Shown here: positions 1 through 8,110 of the stretch, piece after piece
Position numbering within the stretch: position 1 is the stretch's first letter
Layout of the letters: each line of letters begins with the position of its first letter
DNA from: Mycetohabitans endofungorum
GTDB lineage: Bacteria > Pseudomonadota > Gammaproteobacteria > Burkholderiales > Burkholderiaceae
DNA: 64,000 bases
Assembly (NCBI RefSeq): GCF_037477895.1
Contig: NZ_CP132744.1
Span: forward strand, 744,001 to 808,000
Direction: 5' to 3'
Notes under the pieces: generated by a model
Databases searched by the model: none
The model's input: the letters and a program-made list of their open reading frames with translations, nothing else
Told to the model about the DNA's origin: nothing
Made by a program: the position numbers and the translations under genes

Positions 1-78
1 AGCTAACGGATTCGTCAAACAGATGAGTAAGGTTAAGAAGGCGCAGATTCGGTGCGGAACCGGCCTTTTTGCGAACTT

Positions 79-155
<77 letters not shown>

Positions 156-170
156 TCTGGAAAGAAAAAG

Positions 171-199
171 ATTATAGCGGGGTCTAACGAGTAGGTCAA
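171..199 (-). promoter_or_regulatory. Sigma-70 promoter of tRNA-fMet
   Basis: On the minus strand, TTGACC (199-194) is followed after exactly 17 bases by TATAAT (176-171), 16 bases before the first tRNA base. This is a near-perfect sigma-70 promoter at the right distance. The corresponding bases in the second copy near 7740-7770 have lost both hexamers. Confidence 0.9.
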
Positions 200-278
200 A
201 TGATTACGGTGACCAACGCGCATGCCACCATGACGACGCTTAAGCCAGTGACCGTAGCAGGACGAGCGCGTGGCCGCC

Positions 279-530
279 TCAGGAAGCCTCTGAGCCGGTG
301 CAGTCTTGGTTGGGGCAGATCGGGTTCACATGGTCCGCTTCGTCCGGCGCGGTGGCGTCGACCGGCATGCGTGCGAGCTTGTTCACCAAGCAGCTGGAGC
401 ACAGGCAGCCCTGCTCGGGATCCAGCGCGCGGGCAGGCAACGGCGGCAAGCTTGCGCACCAGCAGGGGCGGCTGGGATTGTCCGCCCCGCAATCAAATGC
501 TTTGCCGCAGTACGAGCACCGTTGTCCCAT
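279..530 (-). CDS. Cysteine-rich CWC family protein
   Basis: An 83-residue protein with the pattern CSYCGKAFDCGA, then CWC, then CLCSSCL, which matches the small Cys-rich CWC family (probable zinc-binding knuckles; function unknown). The C-terminal tail adds another Cys pair (CPNQDC). The start at 530 is an ATG in front of MGQRCSYCG. An IS2-type element begins only about 65 bases upstream, so the native promoter may have been removed or replaced. The gene lies between the tRNA and the IS and may be a relic of the ancestral gene order. Family assignment rests on the cysteine pattern. Confidence 0.75.
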   Translation of the reverse strand: MGQRCSYCGKAFDCGADNPSRPCWCASLPPLPARALDPEQGCLCSSCLVNKLARMPVDATAPDEADHVNPICPNQDCTGSEAS

Positions 531-617
531 TTCCCACCATTCATTTCATTGACACTTGGCCTGGAGCCGTTCAAGCAGTTCGCGGGTGGAGTTGACCCCG
601 TAGTCCCGGACACGACC

Positions 618-1505
618 TCACACTACGGTTGATGAATCCACGGTGCGTCGAAACTCGCGCGCTGAGCGATATTTCAGCGCGTTATGGGGATGCTTCTCGT
701 TGTAATGCTCAAAGGCCATGGCGAGATTGAGCACGGTCGTCGCCGCATCCGATTTTGGCATAAAGGCTACGTAATCGCGCTTCATCGTCTTCACGAAGCT
801 CTCAGCCATGCCGTTACTCTGTGGACTGCACACCGGCGTCGTCTGCGGCTTCAGACCGATTTCGGTTGCGAAGCGGCGCGTTTCGTCGGCCGTATAACCG
901 GAGCCGTTATCGCTCAGCCACTCGATTTCCGAGGGTGCTTGTAGCGCATTGTCAAAGCGGTTTTCGACGGCCGCCAGCATCACATCACGCACCGCGTCGC
1001 CACTATAGCCAGCCGTCGTCGCCACCCAGCTTATCGCTTCGCGCTCGCAGCAATCCAGCGTGAACGTCACGCGCAGCGCCTCGCCATTGTCGCAACGGAA
1101 CTCAAAGCCGTCTGAACACCAGCGTTGGTTGCTGCGTTCGACTGCGACCTTGCCATCGTGGCGACGTTGCACTCGAGGTGGCTGCGGCCTTCGTTGCATC
1201 AGCAATGCGTGCGTACGCATGACTCGGTACACGCGCTTGGCGTTGACCGGTGCCAGGCCGGCTCCACTGCATTCACGGCGCAGGACGCCCCAGACGTGCC
1301 GGTAGCCATAGCTGGGCAACTCGGCCACCACCAGCCGGATTTTCTCGACCAAAGCACCATCGTCCATCCGTCGCCACCGGCGTCCATCCCGCCACTGTGC
1401 CGGACGAGACAGTTTCGTCACCACATTGAAGCGCGCCACGCCGAGAACTTCGCAGACCTGCTTCACTGGTCGTCCTCCGGCAGCCAGGGCGAGCGCGCAA
1501 TCCAC
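618..1505 (-). CDS. IS2-type transposase OrfB (DDE integrase domain)
   Basis: A 295-residue frame starting at GTG within the overlap with OrfA. It holds an N-terminal HTH_21-like region ([13 protein letters not shown]) and an rve integrase core: the first D is in RWCSDGFEF, the second in [11 protein letters not shown], and the E is in [18 protein letters not shown]. The C-terminus has the usual [12 protein letters not shown]. It is most likely made as an OrfAB fusion by -1 frameshifting rather than from its own start. No internal stop is seen. Confidence 0.88.
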   Translation of the reverse strand: MDCALALAAGGRPVKQVCEVLGVARFNVVTKLSRPAQWRDGRRWRRMDDGALVEKIRLVVAELPSYGYRHVWGVLRRECSGAGLAPVNAKRVYRVMRTHALLMQRRPQPPRVQRRHDGKVAVERSNQRWCSDGFEFRCDNGEALRVTFTLDCCEREAISWVATTAGYSGDAVRDVMLAAVENRFDNALQAPSEIEWLSDNGSGYTADETRRFATEIGLKPQTTPVCSPQSNGMAESFVKTMKRDYVAFMPKSDAATTVLNLAMAFEHYNEKHPHNALKYRSAREFRRTVDSSTVV

Positions 1506-1858
1506 TTTTTTGCTCGCCCGTATTCAACTGCCTCGCGCACAATCTCGTTCTCCATGGTCTTCTTGCCCAGCAGTCGTTGCAGTTCCCGAACCTGCTTAAG
1601 TGCGTCGGCCAGTTCCGACGCCGGTACAACTTCCTCGCCAGCCTTGACCGCCGACAGGCTCCCGTCCTGATACAGTTTGCGCCAGTGAAATAGCAGGTTC
1701 GGATTCACGCCGTGTTGGCGCGCGACCATCGAGACCGATTTCCCTGGCTCGAAGCTCTCCTGCACCATTGTCAGCTTCTGCTGTGCCGACCAGCGTCGCC
1801 GCCGCTCAGGGCCCCTCAACACTTCCATCACTTCCTGCCTGGTGTTAGTCACAAACAC
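1463..1858 (-). CDS. IS2-type transposase OrfA (HTH, leucine zipper)
   Basis: A 131-residue protein of the IS3 OrfA type. The helix-turn-helix is around residues 20-60 ([37 protein letters not shown]), followed by a leucine-zipper region ([19 protein letters not shown]) for oligomerisation. It overlaps OrfB by 43 bases in the -1 frame. It binds the element ends and also forms the N-terminal part of the frameshifted transposase. Confidence 0.88.
   Translation of the reverse strand: MFVTNTRQEVMEVLRGPERRRRWSAQQKLTMVQESFEPGKSVSMVARQHGVNPNLLFHWRKLYQDGSLSAVKAGEEVVPASELADALKQVRELQRLLGKKTMENEIVREAVEYGRAKKWIARSPWLPEDDQ
1505..1511 (-). promoter_or_regulatory. A6G programmed -1 frameshift site
   Basis: On the minus strand the heptamer AAAAAAG lies in the OrfA/OrfB overlap. 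In the OrfA frame it reads gcA AAA AAG; slipping back one base gives AAA AAA GTG and continues in OrfB. This is the classical IS3-family slippery motif and explains how the fusion transposase would be made. Confidence 0.8.
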
Positions 1859-1914
1859 AGTCTTATGCCTATCCGCTAGTTTAAGTGGCTAACCGTGTCC
1901 GGTGATTCACGGGG

Positions 1915-2480
1915 CTGCTCCAATCTATGACCAGTACAACTATTATGACGAGCGCGGTGCTTGAGTTGTGGGCCATCTACCCGCGTCTCCGGATGCACGA
2001 CGAGAAATGGAATGTGACGCCGTTTAGACAGATGGCGTAATGGTTTGTCGCGTCTAGCTCGATGGGACGAAGGCCGGCGGCCTTACCCGGTTGGCGTGGT
2101 TCTCAAATAGGGCGTTGCTAAAGGGCTGGCAATGAACGCTTACAAATATTATTGCATCGCAACGTCAACTGAGTCTTATCGGTTAGTTGGTTTCGGGAAC
2201 GATTTCGTCAGGCCAGGGTGGGCTCGGTCTTCGGGGCTTCGGTGGTGATGGTAACACTACTGGGAACAGTGCGGGAAACGTTGATAGAGGCAAAGGTGCG
2301 GCAGGCTCTGGCGGTGTTACGGGTGTGTCTGCATCCGCTGTTGTCGGTGGTGCCGGGGGCGTCGGTATGGCAGCCGCCCCAAGGAGCTATTGCTATCGAG
2401 ATCCCATCCGATGTGTTTTGAGACGTTGAATATTCGTTTGATGGGACCTCCTTTTAAGCCCCAGCGACATGAAGTGATTT
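1915..2480. other. Intergenic stretch between the IS and the glycosyltransferase genes
   Basis: No gene can be supported here. A 37-codon frame starts at 1927, and a Gly-rich 80-codon frame (2187-2429, +) has no family likeness; two other frames are open over the same stretch, so the composition alone explains it. The block gggcgttgctaaag near 2112 resembles an IS terminus but no partner was found. The region is probably decayed accessory DNA. Confidence 0.4.
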
Positions 2481-4199
2481 CTACGCAGAATTCTGGCGAA
2501 GGCGGTCCATCACATCTTTGATGGACCACTTGCCACGCACGAGGCGAACAGCGGCACGCATGGGCCTAGTAATCCTCCATGAAGTTGATCGCCTTACTGA
2601 CTCAAGATAGTTGCGAAGATGCTCTACTTCATTGCGCAAAGTATCCGCATCAGCCGAGTAGTTTTGATTCGTGATCTGCATGGCCTGTGTCGCGAGGGAT
2701 ATAAGCGGCGTTGGTTCGTGCGCGTTGGTGATGTGCGACACCATTTCCGACATTGAACGATCCCAGTTACTACGATCTTCGAGTGTGATTGTCTGCCCGG
2801 ATTCCCGTATCGATATACCCACGAAGAGTTTGTTGCATACGACGGGAAGATAATCCTTGCTCAACAGTGTGTAGAGGATCGTCATGTAGTCTTCGTAGTA
2901 GGTAACAGTGTGATATACCTGCGAGGGGATGCGCTCCAACGCTTCGCGCGTGAATAACACGCCGCAAAATGGTGTGTGGTTTTGACCGGATAACGAAGCA
3001 ACGAAGCGCGACCCATCGAAGTATCTCCCGGGGCTGGAAGCAAAGCGTGGTACATCATCGATCGTTCCGGCAGGGAATGCGCGTTCATTAAAATGTTCGC
3101 AATCGATGAATAGGATGCTTCGTTTCGGCATCACATTGATTGTGAGCGCGAGTCGTTCAGCTTCGTTCGGCAGTACCCAATCATCGTCGTCAATAAACCA
3201 GAACAGATCTGCATCAATGTTGTCGGCGACGAACTTAACGAGCTTGTACCTTGTGTCCCCGGCATCCTCATATCGGGTGCGCACAACGGTAGAATTGCGG
3301 ACGAACGATGGCACATCCCCATTTGTATCCGTTACGAGATAACTTTTAAATTCCGTCGCATCGCCGGCCGCAGCGATAAAAGAGTTAATGGTGTCCAGAC
3401 ACCGCTCGAGTAATGCCTGCCTTTGGAACTGCGTACGAGTAACGATCGCAACTTTCTTCGATGTGTGCCCCGAAGCAGCGTTACGCAGGCTGTCTAGTTC
3501 GACGTCGATGCCGGAAGAAAATTGGAATAGCGGACTTGACAAGCCGACTCGAATGTTGCCATTCAACGTCTTAAGTTGGCGGTTTCGAATTCGTCCTGTG
3601 AGGTATGCGTGGAATGCCTGCGCATCTTTCGCACGATCAAATTCTTGCTTGTTGCCTTTGCTACCGTGCCAACAGGTAAGTTGAGGTGCAACGAGAACGG
3701 CTAGTCCGGCGCTGATAGTCTCAATGCTCAGGATGATGTCGTAAAGCTGAAAGCCGTCGAACGATGGAACTTTGACGCCGCGCTCGCGCATCTTTTTGAT
3801 GTTGAGCAACATGACATTCCCGTCGATATTCATCGCCGGAAGGATATGTCCGGTCAAATTCGGGCCACCATGCGGATCTGCAATGTAACGCACCACGTCA
3901 TTGGCTGTATATCCCACTTTTGTAGGAAGCAGTCCGGCGTTGCCTGCAAGTCCCCAGTTTGGCCATTCGCTATCGAGTTGGATAACTAGGTTACGGACTT
4001 TTTGATCGAAGTCTGAGCACAGATATACGTCGTCGTGAACGACGCACACGAAGTCTTCGATGGATTCCGAGATAATGCGATTCAGAAGTTCAAAGTACGA
4101 CCGTTGGCCGGTCTCGACTATAATCGCGCTCTGGAAGCTCGTATGGCTTGCGGTAAATGTGGCGCCAGCCTTTTCTGATCTGGCAACGACGTGGATCAT
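2481..4199 (-). CDS. Two-domain glycosyltransferase
   Basis: A 572-residue cytoplasmic protein with two GT-A-like parts. The N-terminal part (about 1-200) has FVCVVHDDVYLCSDFD and a late CWHGSKGNKQEFD, like the StrF-type/galactosyltransferase domain used in polysaccharide synthesis. The second part (about 245-500) has FWFIDDDDWVLPNEAERL, a DxD-type nucleotide-sugar/metal site, followed by FCGVLFTREALERIP and YYEDYMTILYTLLSK. The C-terminus contains a short coiled coil (LRNEVEHLRNYLESVRRSTSWRITRP type), common at the end of O-antigen glycosyltransferases. The start overlaps the stop of the upstream gene by 4 bases (ATGA), so the two are translationally coupled. Base composition is visibly lower in G+C than the core genes, suggesting transfer. 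Acceptor and sugar cannot be read from sequence. Confidence 0.8.
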   Translation of the reverse strand: MIHVVARSEKAGATFTASHTSFQSAIIVETGQRSYFELLNRIISESIEDFVCVVHDDVYLCSDFDQKVRNLVIQLDSEWPNWGLAGNAGLLPTKVGYTANDVVRYIADPHGGPNLTGHILPAMNIDGNVMLLNIKKMRERGVKVPSFDGFQLYDIILSIETISAGLAVLVAPQLTCWHGSKGNKQEFDRAKDAQAFHAYLTGRIRNRQLKTLNGNIRVGLSSPLFQFSSGIDVELDSLRNAASGHTSKKVAIVTRTQFQRQALLERCLDTINSFIAAAGDATEFKSYLVTDTNGDVPSFVRNSTVVRTRYEDAGDTRYKLVKFVADNIDADLFWFIDDDDWVLPNEAERLALTINVMPKRSILFIDCEHFNERAFPAGTIDDVPRFASSPGRYFDGSRFVASLSGQNHTPFCGVLFTREALERIPSQVYHTVTYYEDYMTILYTLLSKDYLPVVCNKLFVGISIRESGQTITLEDRSNWDRSMSEMVSHITNAHEPTPLISLATQAMQITNQNYSADADTLRNEVEHLRNYLESVRRSTSWRITRPMRAAVRLVRGKWSIKDVMDRLRQNSA

Positions 4200-5089
4200 A
4201 TCGGCCTCAAGCGATGGAATTGATTCAGTCCAAGCACCTTGACGTGTTTGTGCTTTCGACCCGCGTAGGTTGGTTTAACAACGGACTGGAAGCGCGTTTC
4301 GTATTCGTGAATTGCTAGGGAGGCAAGCTCGCGATCGCCAAAGTTCTTGAGCATGCCAATGGCCCGTTTTTCTCCATCGTTGCCGAAAAACTTCTTCATC
4401 AGAATGATGAAGTTGCGAAGGCTTAGATAGTGCTCCGGCGAAATGATGTCGCCGCGATAGAACCGGCCACCCGAGAAGTGGGCCACCGTTGAAGCGGGCT
4501 CATAGAGAACAGAATATCCGTTCAGCCACGCCTGCCATGAAATGTCGACATCTTCCATGTACAAGAAGTAGGTTTCGTCCAATCCGCCGACTGACCGGTA
4601 GAAGCCCGCGTCGATAAGTGAGAATGCGCCACTTGCCCATGGCGTCTCAAGCGACAGCGGGTCGTATTCCTTGGGATGCTCGAATGGCCATTGCCGTCCT
4701 TCGACGATGCCAATCCGAGGGGCACAGGCCTTGCGCCAGATAAGCAGATCGATGCTTCCTGCATTGACTATGCAGTCTGGATTAACGATGACGAAGTGAT
4801 CCTGCAAATCATTTGCACGGAATAAAGTGTTATGATTCTCCGAAAAACCAGTCTTCTCCGTTGAGTTGTTCCGGATGTCTACAACGTCTATGCCAAACCG
4901 CTTCCCTGATGCGACGCGACGCGTGCTCTGCGGATCATAATTAATCGTCATTAACTTAACATGAAGTGACGTTGACCGCGACAGAGACGGAATTAAACAC
5001 TCTTCGATGTGTTCTACGTGCGCAGCACTATATACGCACTGTACGGTGACAGTTTCCACGATGCCCTTGTTCAAGCTGCCTGCTATCAA
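4196..5089 (-). CDS. Family 2 glycosyltransferase (rhamnosyltransferase-like)
   Basis: A 297-residue GT2-like protein. HFVIVNPDCIV (about 95-105) occupies the DxD region. WASGAFSLIDAGFYRSVGGLDETYFLYMEDVDISWQA is the typical acceptor-side block of WbbL-type rhamnosyltransferases, followed by GYSVLYEPASTVAHFSGG. It is the first gene of a two-gene unit with the large glycosyltransferase downstream (4-base overlap). No flippase, polymerase or sugar-nucleotide gene is nearby, so this looks like a detached piece of a surface-polysaccharide locus. Composition is AT-richer than the core. The start at 5089 is the first ATG; it lacks a strong Shine-Dalgarno. Confidence 0.82.
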   Translation of the reverse strand: MIAGSLNKGIVETVTVQCVYSAAHVEHIEECLIPSLSRSTSLHVKLMTINYDPQSTRRVASGKRFGIDVVDIRNNSTEKTGFSENHNTLFRANDLQDHFVIVNPDCIVNAGSIDLLIWRKACAPRIGIVEGRQWPFEHPKEYDPLSLETPWASGAFSLIDAGFYRSVGGLDETYFLYMEDVDISWQAWLNGYSVLYEPASTVAHFSGGRFYRGDIISPEHYLSLRNFIILMKKFFGNDGEKRAIGMLKNFGDRELASLAIHEYETRFQSVVKPTYAGRKHKHVKVLGLNQFHRLRPI

Positions 5090-5171
5090 ATTTTTAGAGA
5101 TGGGATTCTATACGATCCGGCCTGACACGGAGGTGTCAGGAACTTTGTGTGCTGAAGTCGGTTAAAAAATC

Positions 5172-5400
5172 TTAGGTCATGGCGCTGGTGAACCGCTCGT
5201 CGAACACAATGGCGAACTGATGGCGGTTTGCCGCCAAGTGATAAGTGGTATCTTCCAATTCTTTTCGATGTTGCGCAAGGCCAAATACAGTAGTTTGCTG
5301 GCGGCTTCGTCGCTTGAGAAGTGGCCGCGGTTCTTTACGATCTTGCGCAGCTGCATGTGCATGATTTCGATGGCGTTGGTAACTGGCGTGATATGAACCG
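5172..5400 (-). pseudogene. IS256-family transposase, C-terminal fragment
   Basis: The minus strand encodes NAIEIMHMQLRKIVKNRGHF followed by SSDEAASKLLYLALRNIEKNW, the conserved C-terminal block of IS256/mutator transposases. The final FAIVFDERFTSAM is in a different frame, so there is at least one frameshift. The rest of the transposase is missing. Just left of it, gtgtcaggaactttgtgtgctg (about 5133-5155) looks like the element terminus. Confidence 0.75.
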
Positions 5401-5626
5401 ATACCCTGCGTGTTCCCACCGCGCAGTTTTAGGCGTATGGTACGACCATTCGGGACAGGAGCCTCGGGGAGCACTTCGGGTGGGCAGGCCGCTCGTATGC
5501 GATGAGCCGCGAGCTCGTGTTAGTCATTAGCCGCTCCTGCGACCCGTCCGGTTGCGCTATGAGCGCGAATCCGTAGTTGTCGTGCTGTCCCACCGGCTCC
5601 AGATGTGTTTTCCATGGAGAACGTTT

Positions 5627-5860
5627 ATGTGCTTCATTGGTTTAGACGTGTCGCGATCGGTCGCCGGGATCGCGTATTTGGAAGACGGCGTCGTGCGTGC
5701 CGGCGGCCGTGCCGGACCGCGCCGCGATGAACGCGAGAGATTTGCTGCCCAGCTTAGAGCTGACGATCACGTTGTGCTTGAAGCGACTGGCAATACTACG
5801 GCGATCGAATCGAATACGCTGCACGCGGCAACAACGTCACGAGCGAAACAACAGCAGTAC
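5627..5860 (+). pseudogene. IS110-family transposase, N-terminal fragment
   Basis: Encodes CFIGLDVSRSVAGIAYLEDG and, further on, DDHVVLEATGNTTAI. This is the N-terminal DEDD-type catalytic start of IS110 transposases (GLDVS with the first Asp; the E of LEATGN). The sequence departs from the family right after this block and stops. About 75 codons of a protein that is normally over 300 residues remain. Confidence 0.72.
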
Positions 5861-5899
5861 AGGCGTCGGTAAGCGAGGCTTGCGCACTACGAATCGGTT

Positions 5900-6625
5900 A
5901 TGCACCATCATCGAAGCGGGATAGCAATACGCGCGATTGCACGCGTCACGGCATTGGATCGGCGCACGGTCCGCTACTGGATTCATGCCGGCGAGTTTCC
6001 CGAACGGACGCAGCGCCCGCCAGCGACCAGCACGCTGGTCTCTATCGAGCCTATCTTGCTCAGCCCTGGCGTGAAGGCTGTCAAAATGCGGTAAGGTTAT
6101 ATCCGGAGATCGCGGCTCAGGGATTCGGCGGTTGCGGCATCGTGCGCCAAGCCCTTCAGCCTTGGTGACAAGTCTGTGCGTCCACGCAGCAGCAACGCAC
6201 ATATGTGCCGCGAGCGGTGCTTTCCTCTCGCCGCGTAGGCTGTTGGTTACTGGGCCGAGACACGGTGTCGCTCACCGACGACGACAAGCAGCACATCGAG
6301 CGCTTTGTTCAACAACTCGGCGAGCGAAATCCCCAGATTGTAGCGGTCCGGCTGCTGTCGCTCGAGTTCACCGACATGGTTAAGCGCCGCACACATGATG
6401 CGTTGGCAAGCTGGCTGCGCCAGATGCAGGCTAGCGGTGTACCGGAAACGCGGCGATTCTCGGCAGTTATCGGCCAAGACTACGACGCAGTACATGCAGC
6501 ACTGCTAACGCCCTAGAGTAACGGCATCGTCGAAGGCCATATCAATCGGCTCAAATTCCTCAAGTGCCAAATGTATGGCTGCGCCGGCTTTCCGCTGCTT
6601 CATACTCGCGTGTTGAATCGATGCT
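5900..6625 (+). pseudogene. ISL3-family transposase remnant, several lesions
   Basis: The first part reads AIRAIARVTALDRRTVRYWI, an ISL3 helix-turn-helix, then is frameshifted (remnants of LYPEIAAQGFGGCGIVRQAL in another frame). The C-terminal part (6268-6516) reads LTDDDKQHIERFVQQLGERN and FSAVIGQDYDAVHAALLTP, followed by an in-frame TAG where the family has Trp, then SNGIVEGHINRLKFLKCQMY. So there is at least one frameshift and one nonsense change. Non-functional. Confidence 0.75.
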
Positions 6626-6690
6626 GATCCACAGTACAAACTTCACACAAAGTGTAGAAGAACCATTTTCAACGTGCTGCTGACAATACT

Positions 6691-6972
6691 GTGTTTGGAC
6701 CGCGCAAGTCAGTACAGTACGTCAGCGCCGAGTATCACGCGTTGCTGGCGCGTCATCGCATCGTCTGCAGCATGAGTTGCAAGGGCAACTGTTGGGACAA
6801 TTCGATTATGGAACGCTTCTGGCAACGCCAGTATGCTAACCACGACGAGGCACTGCGTGACATCAGCCAGTACATCGTCAGCTTCTACAACTGCGCGCGG
6901 TGGCATTCAACATTGGACTATCTGTCACCCGCTGCCTTCGAGGCGAAATTGGCAAAGAAAGAAACTATCTGA
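6691..6972 (+). pseudogene. IS3-family (IS150/IS51-type) OrfB, C-terminal fragment
   Basis: Encodes YVSAEYHALLARHRIVCSMS, CKGNCWDNSIMERFW and YIVSFYNCARWHSTLDYLSP, the end of an IS3-type integrase core including the catalytic Glu of the MERFW motif. The usual block after MERFW (SLKSERV or similar) is deleted, and the N-terminal half is absent. It lies upstream of an N-terminal OrfB fragment, so the order is rearranged. Confidence 0.75.
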
Positions 6973-6986
6973 CTGTCTGAAGTTAG

Positions 6987-7215
6987 TTGACCACGGCAAT
7001 CCGTCAGCGCAAGGGAAAAACCCGAATCGTGCTTGAACTAAGGCAACAATATCCGCTCGCTGGCTTACTCAAGGCCACGGGTCTTGCTCGCAGCACCTTC
7101 TATTATCAGCGCAAGGCGCTGCAGATGGCGGATAAATATGCGAGCTTGAAGAAGGCCAGGATTGGCTTGATTTTCGACCAGCACAAAGGTCGGTATGGGT
7201 ACTCGCATCGATTAC
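6987..7215 (+). pseudogene. IS3-family OrfB, N-terminal fragment
   Basis: Encodes RIVLELRQQYPLAGLLKATG, LARSTFYYQRKAL and RIGLIFDQHKGRYGYSHR, the start of an IS150-type OrfB. It breaks off at the GRYGYRR block, where it joins an IS66-like piece. Together with the C-terminal fragment just upstream it could derive from one element that was rearranged, or from two copies. Confidence 0.7.
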
Positions 7216-7363
7216 CGCCGAAGAGCTTGCCCCACTCATTGCCGAGCACGACGCGTTGTGCGGCGAGCTGTGTGTGACGAAGGTCGAGCGCGACTTGCTC
7301 AAGGAGCAGTTAAAGGCATATGGTATATGTTCGTCGCTGAGCCGGCGAGGCGATTGCTGAGAT
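7213..7363 (+). pseudogene. IS66-family TnpC, N-terminal fragment
   Basis: A short open stretch encodes AEELAPLIAEHDALCGEL and TKVERDLLKEQLKAYGI. It resembles the leucine-zipper start of IS66 TnpC (ERDLLKEQLKAYKRRLF). It ends in a stop soon after. Only about 50 codons remain. Confidence 0.5.
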
Positions 7364-7453
7364 AATGCGCAACCGAAAGTTTTTGCAGTTCGCTGAAGGT
7401 CACACGCGTACATGGCCGGCACTTCGCGACGCGGCGTGCTGCAATGAAGAAGT

Positions 7454-7570
7454 GACCCACTGCTCCCACTTTAACAACGCGCATCGACTACACTCGATGC
7501 GCAGTTACGTCAGTCCCATGACATCCGGGAAGAATGGGTTCGCGGCTCAGCAACGTGCAGCTGCATCACT
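7454..7570 (+). pseudogene. IS3-family OrfB, extreme C-terminal fragment
   Basis: Encodes HFNNAHRLHSMRSYVSPMTS followed by GKNGFAAQQRAAA. This matches the tail of IS3-type OrfB proteins (YNxxRxHSxLGYVSPMxFExxWFAAQ). It is a separate element from the IS150-type pieces upstream, because the tail sequence differs (YVSP...FAAQQ against YLSP...FEAK). Confidence 0.6.
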
Positions 7571-7605
7571 TCTTCAGCTCTAACATTCTTTAAATAGGGT
7601 CAAGG

Positions 7606-7808
7606 CTATTAAAATACAGGTTCGGTGCGGAACTGGGCTTTTTGCGGCTCTTGGTCGCCGAAGTAGGATTTAAAACTACGATCTTTAGATTACGAGTCCG
7701 ACGAGCTGCCAAACTGCCCCACCCAGCTTCTATAAATAAAAATTACAACGGGGGCCGCCGACCAGTAAAATAGTTATAGCGATCAACGTCTCATGCTGCT
7801 GTTTTAAT
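7606..7808. repeat. Decayed second copy of the tRNA-fMet locus
   Basis: Aligns by eye with 31-240 in the same orientation, including flanks on both sides of the tRNA. Typical matches are ggttcggtgcggaac, ctttttgcgg, taggatttaaaactacga, cgacgagctgcca and gatcaacg. Substitutions are scattered along the whole length, as in neutral decay of an old duplication. The promoter hexamers seen at 171-199 are lost here. Confidence 0.75.
7652..7728 (-). pseudogene. tRNA-fMet pseudogene
   Basis: Collinear with the tRNA at 79-155 over all 77 positions without visible indels. The anticodon CAU has become CGU, anticodon-stem pairs are broken (C facing A, G facing U), and the acceptor stem no longer pairs (AGCTGGG against CTTCGGC). 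The encoded CCA is still present. It cannot fold as an initiator tRNA. Confidence 0.8.
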
Positions 7809-7828
7809 GTTTGTGCCCTTGGCTGTTC

Positions 7829-8110
7829 CTATGCAGTCCGCGCCCGGCTGGACGGGTTCGCGCGGGCGTCTATCCTGTCCAACCGGCCGTGTTGCCTCTT
7901 GATCTCCTCAGCAATGATCCAAGCTTCGCTCTTTAGAGCGTCGCCGGTATGCTTGCCCTGCGCCAGCCTGAGGAGTGGGCAGAGGTGCCGGAGCATCGGG
8001 GCGATGAGCCGTTCGAAGAATGACGCGTCGTGACGTTGGACGATGCCTTTCCTGAAGGACTGAAGGAGAAAAGTTTGTGGCGCTTGGTATCCGTTTTTTA
8101 AGGCGCCCTT
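7829..8110 (-). pseudogene. Remnant of an unrecognised protein, start missing
   Basis: A minus-strand frame without a start, running out of the MFS gene end, encodes HDASFFERLIAPMLRHLCPL, then LLRLAQGKHTGDALKSEAW and IIAEEIKRQHGRLDRID, and stops at 7829. The amphipathic, charged composition looks like real protein rather than noise. No family was recognised. It is probably the 3' end of a gene whose front was lost when the present MFS gene end was joined here. Confidence 0.4.

Larger units (their letters stand above)
596..1914 (-). mobile_element. IS3-family (IS2-type) insertion sequence, apparently complete
   Basis: A two-ORF element of about 1.3 kb. The ends look like imperfect inverted repeats: ccccgtagtcccggacacga at the left (596-615) against ccccgtgaatcaccggacacgg read inward from the right (1913-1892). 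OrfA and OrfB overlap and are joined by an A6G slippery run, as in IS2/IS3 elements. I see no convincing target-site duplication next to these ends, so the exact boundaries are approximate or one flank has changed. Both ORFs are open throughout and the catalytic residues are present, so the element may be active. Confidence 0.8.

Noticed and set aside
2187..2429. Gly-rich 80-codon ORF resembling a surface repeat protein
   Set aside because: Other frames are equally open, there is no recognisable Shine-Dalgarno or family pattern, and it lies in decayed DNA.
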